A DNA stretch of 64,000 nucleotides, taken from an uncultured Pelagibacteraceae bacterium. GTDB taxonomy: Bacteria; Pseudomonadota; Alphaproteobacteria; Pelagibacterales; Pelagibacteraceae. Location: positions 1-64,000 of the forward strand of contig CACOGI010000003.1 in the NCBI GenBank assembly GCA_902626725.1, read 5' to 3'. The translations under genes and the position numbers were made by a program. Below the pieces are notes generated by a model. That model saw only the letters and a list, made by a program, of their open reading frames with translations, was not told the DNA's origin and did not search any database. Positions 10,313-19,277 of this stretch are shown piece by piece (the first letter of the stretch is position 1; each line of letters begins with the position of its first letter).

Positions 10313-10993
10313 ATGAAAAGATTTATTATCATTTTATTATTTACACTCTTTTCCTCAATTTCGATAGCTCATATAGGTCACTATAAAAATTTTAGCAAAA
10401 TTGAAATGGAAATTTTTAGAAATGGTGAATTAATTGGTTTTAGTAATTATTTTTTTGATAGAAAAGGAGATTATACTATCGTTAAAAATCAAACAAAATT
10501 TTCTGTTAAAATTTTAGGTGCTATAATTTTTCAAATTGAAGCATACAGTGAAGAAAAATATCTTAAAGATCAATTAATTTCATTTAACTCTAAAACTTTA
10601 CAAAATGATAAGGAAAAATTTGTGGATCTTATTTTTGATGAAAATTTAAAAAAATTTGTCATAAAAGGCTCTTCATACAATGGAAATGCTTCCATTGATA
10701 ATGTTGTTGGAAATTGGTGGAACCATAAAATTTTACAAACAAACAGTCAAATAAGTCCAATCTCAGGAAGTATAAAAGAACAAATCGTTACTTTTGTTGG
10801 AAAAGAAAAAATTAAACAATATGGAAAAGTTTATAATGTTAATCATTTTACACTCAAATCTAAAGATATGACTTTACCAAAAGATAAAAGATTAGATTTT
10901 AATGTTTGGTATGATGAAGAAAATTCTCAAATTATTAAAATTTCATATTCAAGAATGGGAAATTGGGAATATCGTTTAAAAAACGTTGAATAA
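10313..10993 (+). CDS. Secreted protein of unknown function, DUF6134-like
   Basis: A 226-residue protein with a clear signal peptide (MKRFIIILLFTLFSS, cleavage near AHIG). The mature part looks like beta-rich periplasmic protein, with a conserved-looking NWWNH motif and a C-terminal KRLDFNVWYDEE...G-WEYRL segment. It resembles the DUF6134 group of alphaproteobacterial periplasmic proteins, a weak match from memory. It is convergent with pmbA (4 bp apart), and no neighbour explains its role. Confidence 0.7.
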   Translation: MKRFIIILLFTLFSSISIAHIGHYKNFSKIEMEIFRNGELIGFSNYFFDRKGDYTIVKNQTKFSVKILGAIIFQIEAYSEEKYLKDQLISFNSKTLQNDKEKFVDLIFDENLKKFVIKGSSYNGNASIDNVVGNWWNHKILQTNSQISPISGSIKEQIVTFVGKEKIKQYGKVYNVNHFTLKSKDMTLPKDKRLDFNVWYDEENSQIIKISYSRMGNWEYRLKNVE

Positions 10994-10996
10994 ATA

Positions 10997-12313
10997 TTAT
11001 TTACCCGCAACAACCATGCCCTCAATCATCATAGTTGGAGAATTAGTTGAATATTTAAATTCTAAATCATTGGCAAGTGTAATGTTTTGAAACATATCTC
11101 TAAAATTTCCTGCAATTGTAATTTCATTAATTGGATGTTTAAATTCACCATTTTCAATTAAAAAACCACTAGCACCAACTGAATAATCACCCGTAACTAT
11201 ATTACTTCCATGACCAATAGTTTCTGTTATGTAAAGACATTTCGAATTTGAATTTAAAAGATCTTTATAAGAAATATCCCCATTTTCAAAATAAAGATTA
11301 CTTGTTCCTCCACATCTGCCATTTGATCTTTGATTTAATTTCTTTCCATTATAAGTATCAATTAAATAATGCTTGAGAACCCCCTGCTCCACCAACCTTA
11401 AAGTGTCAGACCTTACTCCCTCATTATCAAAACTTCTAGATCCAAGGCCTTTTAATATGTCTGGTTTGTCCATTATATTAATTTTATCAGAAAATATTTT
11501 GTGATTAATTTTATCTTTTAAAAAAGATGTTCCTCTAGAAATAGCCGAAGATGCTATTGCACTAGCGAATGTACCTAAAATTCCTTTTGCAATTCGTTTA
11601 TCGAATATTAGAGAAATTTTTTCACTCCCTATTTTTTTAGGACTAAGTTTTCTGATAGTTTGTTCTGCTGCTAATTTTCCTAATACATCTGCATCTATAA
11701 TATCATCAAGATGACATTTGCCGGTGTATTCATAATCACGCTCCATGCTCTTATCATCTTTTGCAACAGTAACGCTCGAAGCGACAAATGATGAATCTTT
11801 ATATCCTTTACAAAAACCATCACTATTAGCTAAAATAAAATTTGATTTATCTTCGGTAAAGCTAGACTCTGTATTTATAATTTTTTTATTGCTTGATGCT
11901 GAGACTTCTAATTTTGTCAAATATTGAATTTTATCCTCATTATTTATGTGAGTATCATCATACAAATCTAGATCTTTTACTTCTTTAGCAAGTAAATCTT
12001 TATCTGGAAGTGAATTAAATTCATCCTCAGGAGTATTTTTTGTAGTTTCAATACATTTTTCAATAAGAGTGTTTAAATTTTCTTTTGATAGATTAGAGGA
12101 TGATATTGATGATTTTTTTTTACCAATATAAGTTGTAATACCAACGGCAAGATTATCTGATCTATTAGACTCATCTAATTTTTTATTTCTAAAATTCACT
12201 GTTTCAGAAATTGAATTACTCACAATAACACTTGAATCTGTTGCTCCTAATTTTTTTATCAAATCTAAACAATAAGACGCTTTTTCCAATAAATATTCTT
12301 GATCTTTAATCAT
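10997..12313 (-). CDS. pmbA: Metalloprotease-like protein PmbA (TldE)
   Basis: The 438-residue TldD-family partner. TldD/PmbA heterodimers trim unfolded peptides and mature microcins and CcdA in E. coli. It lacks the HExxxH metal site, as expected of the PmbA subunit, and carries the family C-terminal pattern (ETIGHGSNIVTGDYSVGASG, then ITIAGNFRDMF). Its ATG shares one base with the tldD stop codon (TAATG at 12311-12315), so the two subunits are probably translated in a coupled, stoichiometric way. Confidence 0.94.
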   Translation of the reverse strand: MIKDQEYLLEKASYCLDLIKKLGATDSSVIVSNSISETVNFRNKKLDESNRSDNLAVGITTYIGKKKSSISSSNLSKENLNTLIEKCIETTKNTPEDEFNSLPDKDLLAKEVKDLDLYDDTHINNEDKIQYLTKLEVSASSNKKIINTESSFTEDKSNFILANSDGFCKGYKDSSFVASSVTVAKDDKSMERDYEYTGKCHLDDIIDADVLGKLAAEQTIRKLSPKKIGSEKISLIFDKRIAKGILGTFASAIASSAISRGTSFLKDKINHKIFSDKINIMDKPDILKGLGSRSFDNEGVRSDTLRLVEQGVLKHYLIDTYNGKKLNQRSNGRCGGTSNLYFENGDISYKDLLNSNSKCLYITETIGHGSNIVTGDYSVGASGFLIENGEFKHPINEITIAGNFRDMFQNITLANDLEFKYSTNSPTMMIEGMVVAGK

Positions 12314-13725
12314 TAAAGTTTTGTACCACCGACTGTCATTTTGTTGATCAATATTGAAGGTTGGGCAACTCCAACTGGAACTCCTTGGCCAGCTTTACCA
12401 CAAGTTCCGATACCTGGATCTAACATCATATCATTTCCAACCATAGAAACTTCTTTTAAAATAGATGGTCCATCACCTATAAGTGTTGCACCTTTAATCG
12501 GAGCTCCAATCTTACCATTAACAATTTCATATGCCTCTGTACAGTTAAATACAAATTTTCCTGAAGTAATATCAACTTGCCCTCCACCAAAGCTTACAGC
12601 AAAAATTCCTTTTTCAACTGATTTAATCATTTCTTCTTGAGTATGATTGCCATTTAACATCATAGTATTTCTCATTCTTGGTAATACAATATGTCTATAA
12701 TTTTCTCTTCGACCACTACCGGTCGATCTAGTTTTCATTAATCGTGCATTTAATCTATCTTGCATAAAGTTTTTTAATATTCCGTTTTCAATTAAAACTG
12801 TCTTTTCTGTTGGAGTTCCCTCATCGTCTATTGTTAAGCTTCCTCTTCTATTATTTATAGTACCATCATCAACAATTGTTACACCTTCGCTTGCAACCTT
12901 TTGGCCCATTAGATTATGAAATGCAGATGTTTTTTTTCTATTAAAGTCTCCTTCTAGACCATGTCCTATGGCTTCATGAATTAAAATCGCAGGCCAACCA
13001 GGTCCCAATACAACTTTCATCTCACCAGCAGGTGCTGGTTTGCTATCTAGATTAACAGAGGCGATTCTAAAAGCTTCATCACAAACATTTTTCCAATTTG
13101 TTTCACCTAAATAAAAATCATAAGATTGTCTTCCACCTACACCATATACACCTGATTCTTTCCTTCCGTTTTTTTCTAGCATCACTGATACATTAAATCT
13201 AATTAGGGGACGAACATCGGTTAAAACTTCCCCACCAGATCTAATTATTTCAATTGATTTTTGTTCTCCACTAAAATTTGCTGTGACTTGCTTTACACTT
13301 TTGTCTTTAGAACGAAGATATTTGTTTGCTTCTTCTAAAATCTCAATTTTTTCCTTAAGTGATTTTTGCTCGATTGGATTAATATTGTCATAATACTTTT
13401 CATTTGATTTAGGTATCGAATGATTATAAGTGCCCCTCGCAGATTTCAATGTTGATTTTAAACTTTCAGAAGATTGTTTTAGTGAATTCTTTGATATCTC
13501 ATTCGAATGTGAATAAGCCACAATTTCATCAGAGATAGCTCTAAATCCAAAACCTAAATCTGAATTATAACTAGAGTTTTTAATCTTATTATCATCTAAC
13601 GAAATTGTTTCTGATTTTGAATTTTCTAAATATAGCTCTCCATCATCACACTTTTGTAAAGTGTCTGAAATTATAGCCTCTGCTTCATTTCTAGATAAAT
13701 CTGATTTTTCAAAAAAATTGCTCAT
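12313..13725 (-). CDS. tldD: Metalloprotease TldD
   Basis: The catalytic subunit of the TldD/PmbA protease. The HExxxH zinc motif is HEAIGH (residues 250-255 from the chosen start), and the third-ligand region GTCGKAGQGVPVG lies near the C-terminus. The open frame extends to 13761, but those 12 extra residues (hydrophobic, MKIIINNLSLIF) are atypical; MSNFFEKSDLS at 13725 is the better start and gives 470 residues. The stop codon overlaps the pmbA ATG. Confidence 0.95.
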   Translation of the reverse strand: MSNFFEKSDLSRNEAEAIISDTLQKCDDGELYLENSKSETISLDDNKIKNSSYNSDLGFGFRAISDEIVAYSHSNEISKNSLKQSSESLKSTLKSARGTYNHSIPKSNEKYYDNINPIEQKSLKEKIEILEEANKYLRSKDKSVKQVTANFSGEQKSIEIIRSGGEVLTDVRPLIRFNVSVMLEKNGRKESGVYGVGGRQSYDFYLGETNWKNVCDEAFRIASVNLDSKPAPAGEMKVVLGPGWPAILIHEAIGHGLEGDFNRKKTSAFHNLMGQKVASEGVTIVDDGTINNRRGSLTIDDEGTPTEKTVLIENGILKNFMQDRLNARLMKTRSTGSGRRENYRHIVLPRMRNTMMLNGNHTQEEMIKSVEKGIFAVSFGGGQVDITSGKFVFNCTEAYEIVNGKIGAPIKGATLIGDGPSILKEVSMVGNDMMLDPGIGTCGKAGQGVPVGVAQPSILINKMTVGGTKL

Positions 13726-13816
13726 GAATATAAGACTTAAGTTGTTTATTATAATTTTCAACTAGAGTATTTTACGCATGTACATAAATATAATAAGTTA
13801 GTAAAAATTAGACAAA

Positions 13817-14164
13817 ATGAAGGTTTACTTTAATAATTCTTGTAAAATTTGTAAGGCAGAAATTGACCTTTATAAAAAAGAAAAAGTTGATGGGATTGAT
13901 TGGATAGATATTACAAATAACAATTTAGCTGAGAGAGAAACTTCTAAAAGTGATAAACAACTATTACGAAGATTGCATGTTATTGAAAATCAAAAAGTAA
14001 TTGAGGGAGCTGAGGCATTTCTCATATTATGGAAAAAAATGCCAAAATATAAGTTTCTTTATAATTTTTTTAAATTACCAATAATTTTCAATCTATTTTC
14101 TTTTGGCTATGAAATTATTGCTTTCTTTCTTTATTTGAAAAATAAAAAACAGTTAAAAAATTAA
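13817..14164 (+). CDS. Thiol-disulfide oxidoreductase of the DCC family (DUF393)
   Basis: A 115-residue thioredoxin-like DCC protein. The redox motif is CKIC (C9, C12) in YFNNSCKICKAEI, and RRLHVIENQKVIEGAEAF matches the family core. The C-terminal third is hydrophobic and may associate with the membrane. The family's specific partner is unknown. The stop overlaps the convergent membrane protein gene by 4 bp. Confidence 0.85.
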   Translation: MKVYFNNSCKICKAEIDLYKKEKVDGIDWIDITNNNLAERETSKSDKQLLRRLHVIENQKVIEGAEAFLILWKKMPKYKFLYNFFKLPIIFNLFSFGYEIIAFFLYLKNKKQLKN

Positions 14165-14454
14165 TCTAAAAAATATAAAAAAAATTTACTTAACAGCGAC
14201 ATTGAGGATACAAACATAACAAGGACTATTGAGTACATTAGTAAAACAATTTTGTTTTTTTTTCTTCTTAGCCTTACAAAATCTCTATCGTCTAAATCAG
14301 AAATATCTCGCTCTCCCACAACAGGATAGTCATAACTGAATCGCCAAGTGCTATCCCCAAGTCTATGATCTAAATTATTATAATACTCTATCCAAGCAAG
14401 TACGTATCTTAAAAGAAAATATAAAATTAAAAGAAATATTGTTCCATAAACCAT
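14161..14454 (-). CDS. Small membrane protein of unknown function (97 aa)
   Basis: Not recognised. It has one hydrophobic segment at the N-terminus (about residues 4-22) and one near the C-terminus (about 69-91), separated by a charged, acidic-then-basic loop (GERDISDLDDRDFVRLRRKKNK). It follows the coiled-coil gene by 28 bp on the same strand and could be translated from the same transcript. Confidence 0.65.
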   Translation of the reverse strand: MVYGTIFLLILYFLLRYVLAWIEYYNNLDHRLGDSTWRFSYDYPVVGERDISDLDDRDFVRLRRKKNKIVLLMYSIVLVMFVSSMSLLSKFFLYFLD

Positions 14455-14482
14455 ATAAAATAATACCTAATAAAAAAAATAT

Positions 14483-15649
14483 TTAATTCATCTTTTTAGC
14501 TCTTTTTCTTGCAATAAGATTGGTTAAAGAGTCAACCATTGTGTCAGATGCTTTAAAAATATCTACACTTCTAAACTCATGTGAAAGATTTTTTTCTGGA
14601 TTGGTTTTATCTTCTATTACGATGCCTTCATCCGGAGAATTATTTTTGATATAAATAAGTAATAACCACTCTTCATCATCGGACTCATCCCATTTTATAA
14701 AAATTTCGCCAGTTTCAAATCTTCTGTCTATACATCTAAATATAGACATGTTTCTTGTAATATGTTTTTTGTTTAATTGAAAAACTAAACTGCTTGCACT
14801 TCTATAAAAACTTTCTAATGCAAACTCAATTTTTTGTCTTGCTAAATTATACTCTTTCTCCTTTGATAATAATGTTTCCCTATCTTCATCACCCTGAAGT
14901 TTAACCCCAAGAGCTTCCACTCTTTCTCTGATTTTTTGGTCTCTTAAAATACGATATTTTTCTTTAAGCTTTTCAATTCTTTCTTGTAAGCCAGCATAAT
15001 CGTCTCTTTTTTCTCTTAAAGAAATCTTTTCAAGACGTTCCAATTCTTTAACTTCTCTCACTCTAAATTTTTCTATTTGTCTATCTAGCTGTAATTGCTT
15101 TAAAAATTGTTTTTGTTTTTCTGCTTGTTCTATTCTAAGAATGGCTTGTTCTTTTCTCAAAAATAATTTTATATCTCTATTTCTCTGTTTTTCTAATCTA
15201 GCCTCTTCTCTTAAAGCTTGTTCTTTAACTTTTATTCTTAATATTTGATCTTCTTTTTTTTGTTTTTCTATTGCGAGTTTTGCTAATCTCTCATTTTCAA
15301 TTTTTTCTATTTTTTGTCTTCTTTTCTCATCATCTTTTAAAATCTTATAATTTGAAATTGTTTCAGAAATTTTATCAAAAAATTTTTGAATGTACTTTTC
15401 TAAGCTAAATTTAATATCAAATTTAAGTTGTGGTTTTAAAGAAAGTTGCAGCTTAACAAATTTTAAAGTTAAGCTCTCATTTTTAGACTTTTGGTTATTG
15501 AAATATCGAGTTTTACTCCGGATTTTTTTAACTTTATTCTTCTTATTTCTTTTAATTTTTTTTTTTGGTGTTTTTTTTCTTAATTTAAAATTTTTAAATT
15601 TAGATACTTTTTTTCGATATTTTTTAATTTTTTTACGTTTTTTTCTCAT
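14483..15649 (-). CDS. Lys/Arg-rich coiled-coil protein of unknown function
   Basis: 388 residues in three visible parts. Residues 1 to about 50 are extremely basic, almost all Lys/Arg with few hydrophobics. Residues about 115-285 are Glu/Lys/Arg/Gln-rich and heptad-like with no helix breakers for long stretches, a probable long coiled coil. The last 100 residues look globular (SMFRCIDRRFETGEIFIKWDE is close to a strand-rich core). No signal peptide or membrane segment is seen. A role in binding nucleic acid or envelope is only a guess. It lies 30 bp after cfa and 28 bp before a small membrane protein, on the same strand. Confidence 0.75.
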   Translation of the reverse strand: MRKKRKKIKKYRKKVSKFKNFKLRKKTPKKKIKRNKKNKVKKIRSKTRYFNNQKSKNESLTLKFVKLQLSLKPQLKFDIKFSLEKYIQKFFDKISETISNYKILKDDEKRRQKIEKIENERLAKLAIEKQKKEDQILRIKVKEQALREEARLEKQRNRDIKLFLRKEQAILRIEQAEKQKQFLKQLQLDRQIEKFRVREVKELERLEKISLREKRDDYAGLQERIEKLKEKYRILRDQKIRERVEALGVKLQGDEDRETLLSKEKEYNLARQKIEFALESFYRSASSLVFQLNKKHITRNMSIFRCIDRRFETGEIFIKWDESDDEEWLLLIYIKNNSPDEGIVIEDKTNPEKNLSHEFRSVDIFKASDTMVDSLTNLIARKRAKKMN

Positions 15650-15678
15650 TTTTTTAAGAATCTCAATTGTATCAATTA

Positions 15679-16866
15679 TTATTGATAAATATAGTCTCTA
15701 GTGACAGGAGTTGATGTGTAATTTTTTGTAAGTTGAAATTGATATACAACTTGATCTCCCCATTTAAATGCCATCTCGCACCCAGCAAGATAAAATTCCC
15801 ACATTCTAAAAAATTTTTCATCAAACATTTCAATTATTTTTGCTTTGTTCCTAATACAATTTTCTTTCCAGTGTCTTAAAGTGTGAGAATAATGCAGTCT
15901 TAAAACCTCTATGTCTGTCACAATTAATCCAGCCTTTTCTATAGGACTAGTTACCTCGCTTAAACTTGGAGTATACCCGCCTGGAAAGATATATTTCGTG
16001 ATCCATGGATGAGGGTCTCTTGGGGGTTCAACCGAGCCTATAGTGTGTATTAAGGAAATACCATCTTCATTCAATAAATTTTCAACTTGTTTAAAAAATT
16101 TTTTATAAAACTTTCGGCCAACATGTTCAAACATTCCAACACTTACTATTCTATCAAATTTTTCATTCAATTCCCTATAATCCATTAATTTAAATTTAAC
16201 TTGATTTTCTAAATTCATTTCTTTTGCCTTTTGATTACAATAATTAAACTGATTTTCAGATAAGGTAATTCCTGTAACTTCACATTTAGCACTTTTTGCT
16301 ATGTCAATAGCTAATGAACCCCATCCACAGCCTATATCTAAAATTTTTTGATTTTCTTTAATATTTAATTTTTTAATAATATGTTTAATTTTATTATTTT
16401 GTGCTGTTTCCAAACTATCATTTTTATTTTTAAAATAAGCACATGAGTATTGCCGTTTGGGATCTAAAAATAAATCATACAGATTATCTGAGATATCGTA
16501 ATGATGAGAAACATTCATTTTGGATTTTTTAATAAAATTAAAATTTGTTAAATACCTATAAGAACCTCTTAATCTATTAATTAGAAAACTAAAAAAATTT
16601 AAATTACCCCTACCAAAATTCATCAATGCTAAATCTAAGAAATCAGTAAGAGTTCCATTTTCTATTTTAATTTCGCCATTGGTATAAGCCTCACCAAAAT
16701 AAAGATCAGGGTGTAACAATAATTTATAATGAAGACTCTTGTTTAAGATTTTTAAATTTATAGGGTTTTCACCAGGATCTCCGATTATATAATCTTTTGA
16801 ATTTGCATCAGTTAAAATAAAACCATTCTTTTTAAAAACTTTATTTAAAAAACGTGCGAGTTGCAT
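15679..16866 (-). CDS. cfa: Cyclopropane-fatty-acid-phospholipid synthase family methyltransferase
   Basis: 395 residues. These enzymes add a methylene group from SAM across the double bond of membrane lipid acyl chains. The SAM site is LDIGCGWGSLA (176-186), preceded by HHYDISDNLY (121-130), and later come GMFEHVG and the IFPGG region, all typical of Cfa. The N-terminal lipid-binding domain is present. It begins 1 bp after the DapA-like gene. Confidence 0.93.
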   Translation of the reverse strand: MQLARFLNKVFKKNGFILTDANSKDYIIGDPGENPINLKILNKSLHYKLLLHPDLYFGEAYTNGEIKIENGTLTDFLDLALMNFGRGNLNFFSFLINRLRGSYRYLTNFNFIKKSKMNVSHHYDISDNLYDLFLDPKRQYSCAYFKNKNDSLETAQNNKIKHIIKKLNIKENQKILDIGCGWGSLAIDIAKSAKCEVTGITLSENQFNYCNQKAKEMNLENQVKFKLMDYRELNEKFDRIVSVGMFEHVGRKFYKKFFKQVENLLNEDGISLIHTIGSVEPPRDPHPWITKYIFPGGYTPSLSEVTSPIEKAGLIVTDIEVLRLHYSHTLRHWKENCIRNKAKIIEMFDEKFFRMWEFYLAGCEMAFKWGDQVVYQFQLTKNYTSTPVTRDYIYQ

Positions 16867-16867
16867 T

Positions 16868-17752
16868 TTATGCTGCCATTGATGAGTTATTTGTGAAATT
16901 AAGTTTTTTTAAATTTTCTATTAACTCTTTTTCATCATTTTTGTTTAAAAGACTTAGTGGAGGTAAAATATTTTTATAATTCTCATCCTCTAATGAAAAA
17001 AAAGAATGTAATCCGGAAATTAAATTATATTTATCAAAAGCACCTCTTACATCACACAATTTCTTATTTATTGATTGTTTTTTCCCAGAATGAAAGTCAT
17101 CATAAACTTTTCTAGACATGGCTGCAGTTACATTGCACGTTGCTGTAATAATTCCGGAACATCCTAATTCTAAACCTTTTAAAAGCTTAAGTTCTGATCC
17201 TGGAAATATAGAAAAGTTTTTTATTTTTAAGTTTTCAAATAAATTATATGAGCTATCTTTTACACCCACAATTTGATTTGGAAACTTATTAACTAATTTA
17301 TTAATACAATCAATACTGAACCTATATCCACTTAATTTTTCAAAATTATAAAGAATTATTTTACAATCTTGTATTGATTTTATTATTCTTGAATAAAATT
17401 CTATAACTTCGTTATCTCCATATTTATAATATGCAGGAGGCATAATTAAAAATTTATCAAAGTTTAAAGATTTAGCAATTTTCATAAAATTAATTGTTTC
17501 ACTCAATGAATTTAAACCAGTACCAATTAAGTGTTTATCTTTGTATTTGCTTTTTGATAATTTATTTAACAAGTCAATTTTTTCTGAAATAGAAATTAAT
17601 TGTGATTGACCTGTGCTTCCAAATATTGCTGTACCATGACAACCATTATCTATTAACTTTTCAGCATGATCTATTGTTTTTTCAACATTTAGGCTCAAGT
17701 CAGAATTAAGAACTGACATGGTGGCAGCAAAAATTCCACTTATTTTTGTCAT
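16868..17752 (-). CDS. DapA-like class I aldolase (DHDPS / N-acetylneuraminate lyase family)
   Basis: A 294-residue TIM-barrel aldolase. The Schiff-base lysine is K165 (GVKDSSYN) and the catalytic tyrosine is Y135 (ILYNFEKLSG). The pyruvate-binding loop is GSTGQ instead of the GTTGE of true DHDPS, and the context is lipid and glycosyl genes rather than lysine synthesis. It is therefore more likely an enzyme for another 2-oxo acid than the main DapA. Divergent from the GT9 gene, with about 50 bp between the two starts. Confidence 0.82.
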   Translation of the reverse strand: MTKISGIFAATMSVLNSDLSLNVEKTIDHAEKLIDNGCHGTAIFGSTGQSQLISISEKIDLLNKLSKSKYKDKHLIGTGLNSLSETINFMKIAKSLNFDKFLIMPPAYYKYGDNEVIEFYSRIIKSIQDCKIILYNFEKLSGYRFSIDCINKLVNKFPNQIVGVKDSSYNLFENLKIKNFSIFPGSELKLLKGLELGCSGIITATCNVTAAMSRKVYDDFHSGKKQSINKKLCDVRGAFDKYNLISGLHSFFSLEDENYKNILPPLSLLNKNDEKELIENLKKLNFTNNSSMAA

Positions 17753-17801
17753 AATAAAAATTTATATAAAAAATATACTTAGTAAAGTTTATAAATACTA
17801 T

Positions 17802-18764
17802 ATGAAAATTTTAGCAGTACAAAATAGAATGGGTATAGGTGATACCATAATATTTTTACCTTTTATAAAGGCTATATGTACAAAATTTAATTCACCTATA
17901 AGTTTACTTGTTAAAGAGAATTCAAAAGCTGATCAATTTCTTTATCAAACTAATTATATTGATAAAATTTTATTTTTGGAAAGAGATAGAACAAATCAAA
18001 ATAGACATAATGGATTTCTTGGCAGCTTAAAATTGATAAAAGATATCAAAAAATATGATTTTGATAAAATTATTATTTTTAATTCATCTTTAAGATTTAA
18101 TATTATTGCTAAGTTATCCGGAATACCTGAAATTTATCAATACCCATTATTTCAAAAAACAAACCAACACATTACAAATACACCAAAAAAATTTGTAAAA
18201 GAAAAATTAAAAATTGATGTAAATGAAGACCCAGAAATTCAAATTGAAAAATCTATAATTTCACAAGCAAAAGAAAAATTTCAAATTAAGCAAGATGAAA
18301 CAAATATCCTTTTAGGCATAGGCGGTTCTGGGCCGACAAAAAGAATACCGGCAAAAACTTTTTTAAATGTTATGGAAAAATTATTAAAAATAAAAAAATG
18401 TAAATTTTTTCTAGCTACTGGAAAAAATAATGACGAACAAATTATTTTGAATGAAGTAATGCAAACAAAATTTAAAAACTATTGTCAACCACTGGACAAT
18501 TTATCAATAAAAGAAACTTTACCAATCATTAAAAATTGTAATTTTTCAATATGTAATGATTCAAGTTTTAGTCATTTATCCGCTGCTCTTGGAATAAAAA
18601 CTATTACATTGATGGCAGACACACCTTTAATATATGGTAACTATAACTCCAAGATGTTTCCAATAATTCCTGATAACGAACAAACTGTAGGTCATAATAC
18701 GCTAGGCAAGGAAAAAATTAATCCACAAAAAATATTTGATAAAGTTTTGGAAATAATAGACTAA
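17802..18764 (+). CDS. Glycosyltransferase family 9 (heptosyltransferase-like)
   Basis: 320 residues, related to LPS heptosyltransferases. It opens with KILAVQNRMGIGDTI, has the C-terminal nucleotide-sugar region GIGGSGPTKRIPAKTF and the family motif NCNFSICNDSSFSHLSAALGI in fragments. The open frame runs back to 17718 inside the divergent DapA-like gene, but MKILAVQ at 17802 matches the family N-terminus and frees the intergenic space. The last 4 bases overlap the convergent J-domain gene. Confidence 0.86.
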   Translation: MKILAVQNRMGIGDTIIFLPFIKAICTKFNSPISLLVKENSKADQFLYQTNYIDKILFLERDRTNQNRHNGFLGSLKLIKDIKKYDFDKIIIFNSSLRFNIIAKLSGIPEIYQYPLFQKTNQHITNTPKKFVKEKLKIDVNEDPEIQIEKSIISQAKEKFQIKQDETNILLGIGGSGPTKRIPAKTFLNVMEKLLKIKKCKFFLATGKNNDEQIILNEVMQTKFKNYCQPLDNLSIKETLPIIKNCNFSICNDSSFSHLSAALGIKTITLMADTPLIYGNYNSKMFPIIPDNEQTVGHNTLGKEKINPQKIFDKVLEIID

Positions 18765-19264
18765 GAAATATTATTTAAAACTATATCTTTAGCCTCATTA
18801 ACAATTGATGATAATCGAGAAGTTTCTGGTGATACATCTGGATGAATTTTCTTTTGAATCTTTATATAAGCTTTATTCACATCTTCCTTGGTATATCTTT
18901 TATTTATATCTAAATTAAGAATCTTATAAGCTTCTGAAACTGATATGGATGACTGATTATTTAAATTTGATTGATTAAATGAAAATCTTCCTGATCGTCT
19001 TAGTGTTTGAATGAGCCTAAAAAGAGAGATTAACTGAAAAATAGAAAGCCCTTTTAACTTTAATAACGCTAAACTTGCTAATGTAAGAGGTAAGGTTAAT
19101 AAAAATCTACCTCCAATCGCAAATAAAACTGCTAAAATAATTAATGCTAATATGATTAAAAATCTAAGACCTTTAGAAATTTTTCTAGATGAAATGTTGG
19201 TTATTAAGCGCAGTAGAAAATAAAAAATGGTTAATATAACCACTGTATAAATTATTATATTCAT
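18761..19264 (-). CDS. Membrane-anchored J-domain protein
   Basis: 167 residues: an N-terminal membrane helix (about 1-20), a second hydrophobic block (about 34-70), then a C-terminal J-domain with the HPD motif at 141-143 (KKIHPDVSPE). The arrangement recalls DjlA/Pam18-type J-proteins that recruit DnaK to the membrane, with the J-domain at the C-terminus and on the cytoplasmic side by analogy. Partner and client are unknown. It is divergent from the oligopeptidase gene with a 13-bp gap. Confidence 0.82.
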   Translation of the reverse strand: MNIIIYTVVILTIFYFLLRLITNISSRKISKGLRFLIILALIILAVLFAIGGRFLLTLPLTLASLALLKLKGLSIFQLISLFRLIQTLRRSGRFSFNQSNLNNQSSISVSEAYKILNLDINKRYTKEDVNKAYIKIQKKIHPDVSPETSRLSSIVNEAKDIVLNNIS

Positions 19265-19277
19265 ATATTTTTACTTA

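Noticed and set aside
17718..17801. 28-residue N-terminal extension of the GT9 protein into the divergent aldolase gene
   Set aside because: The GT9 family begins at the KILAVQN strand; the extension is read from the antisense of another gene.
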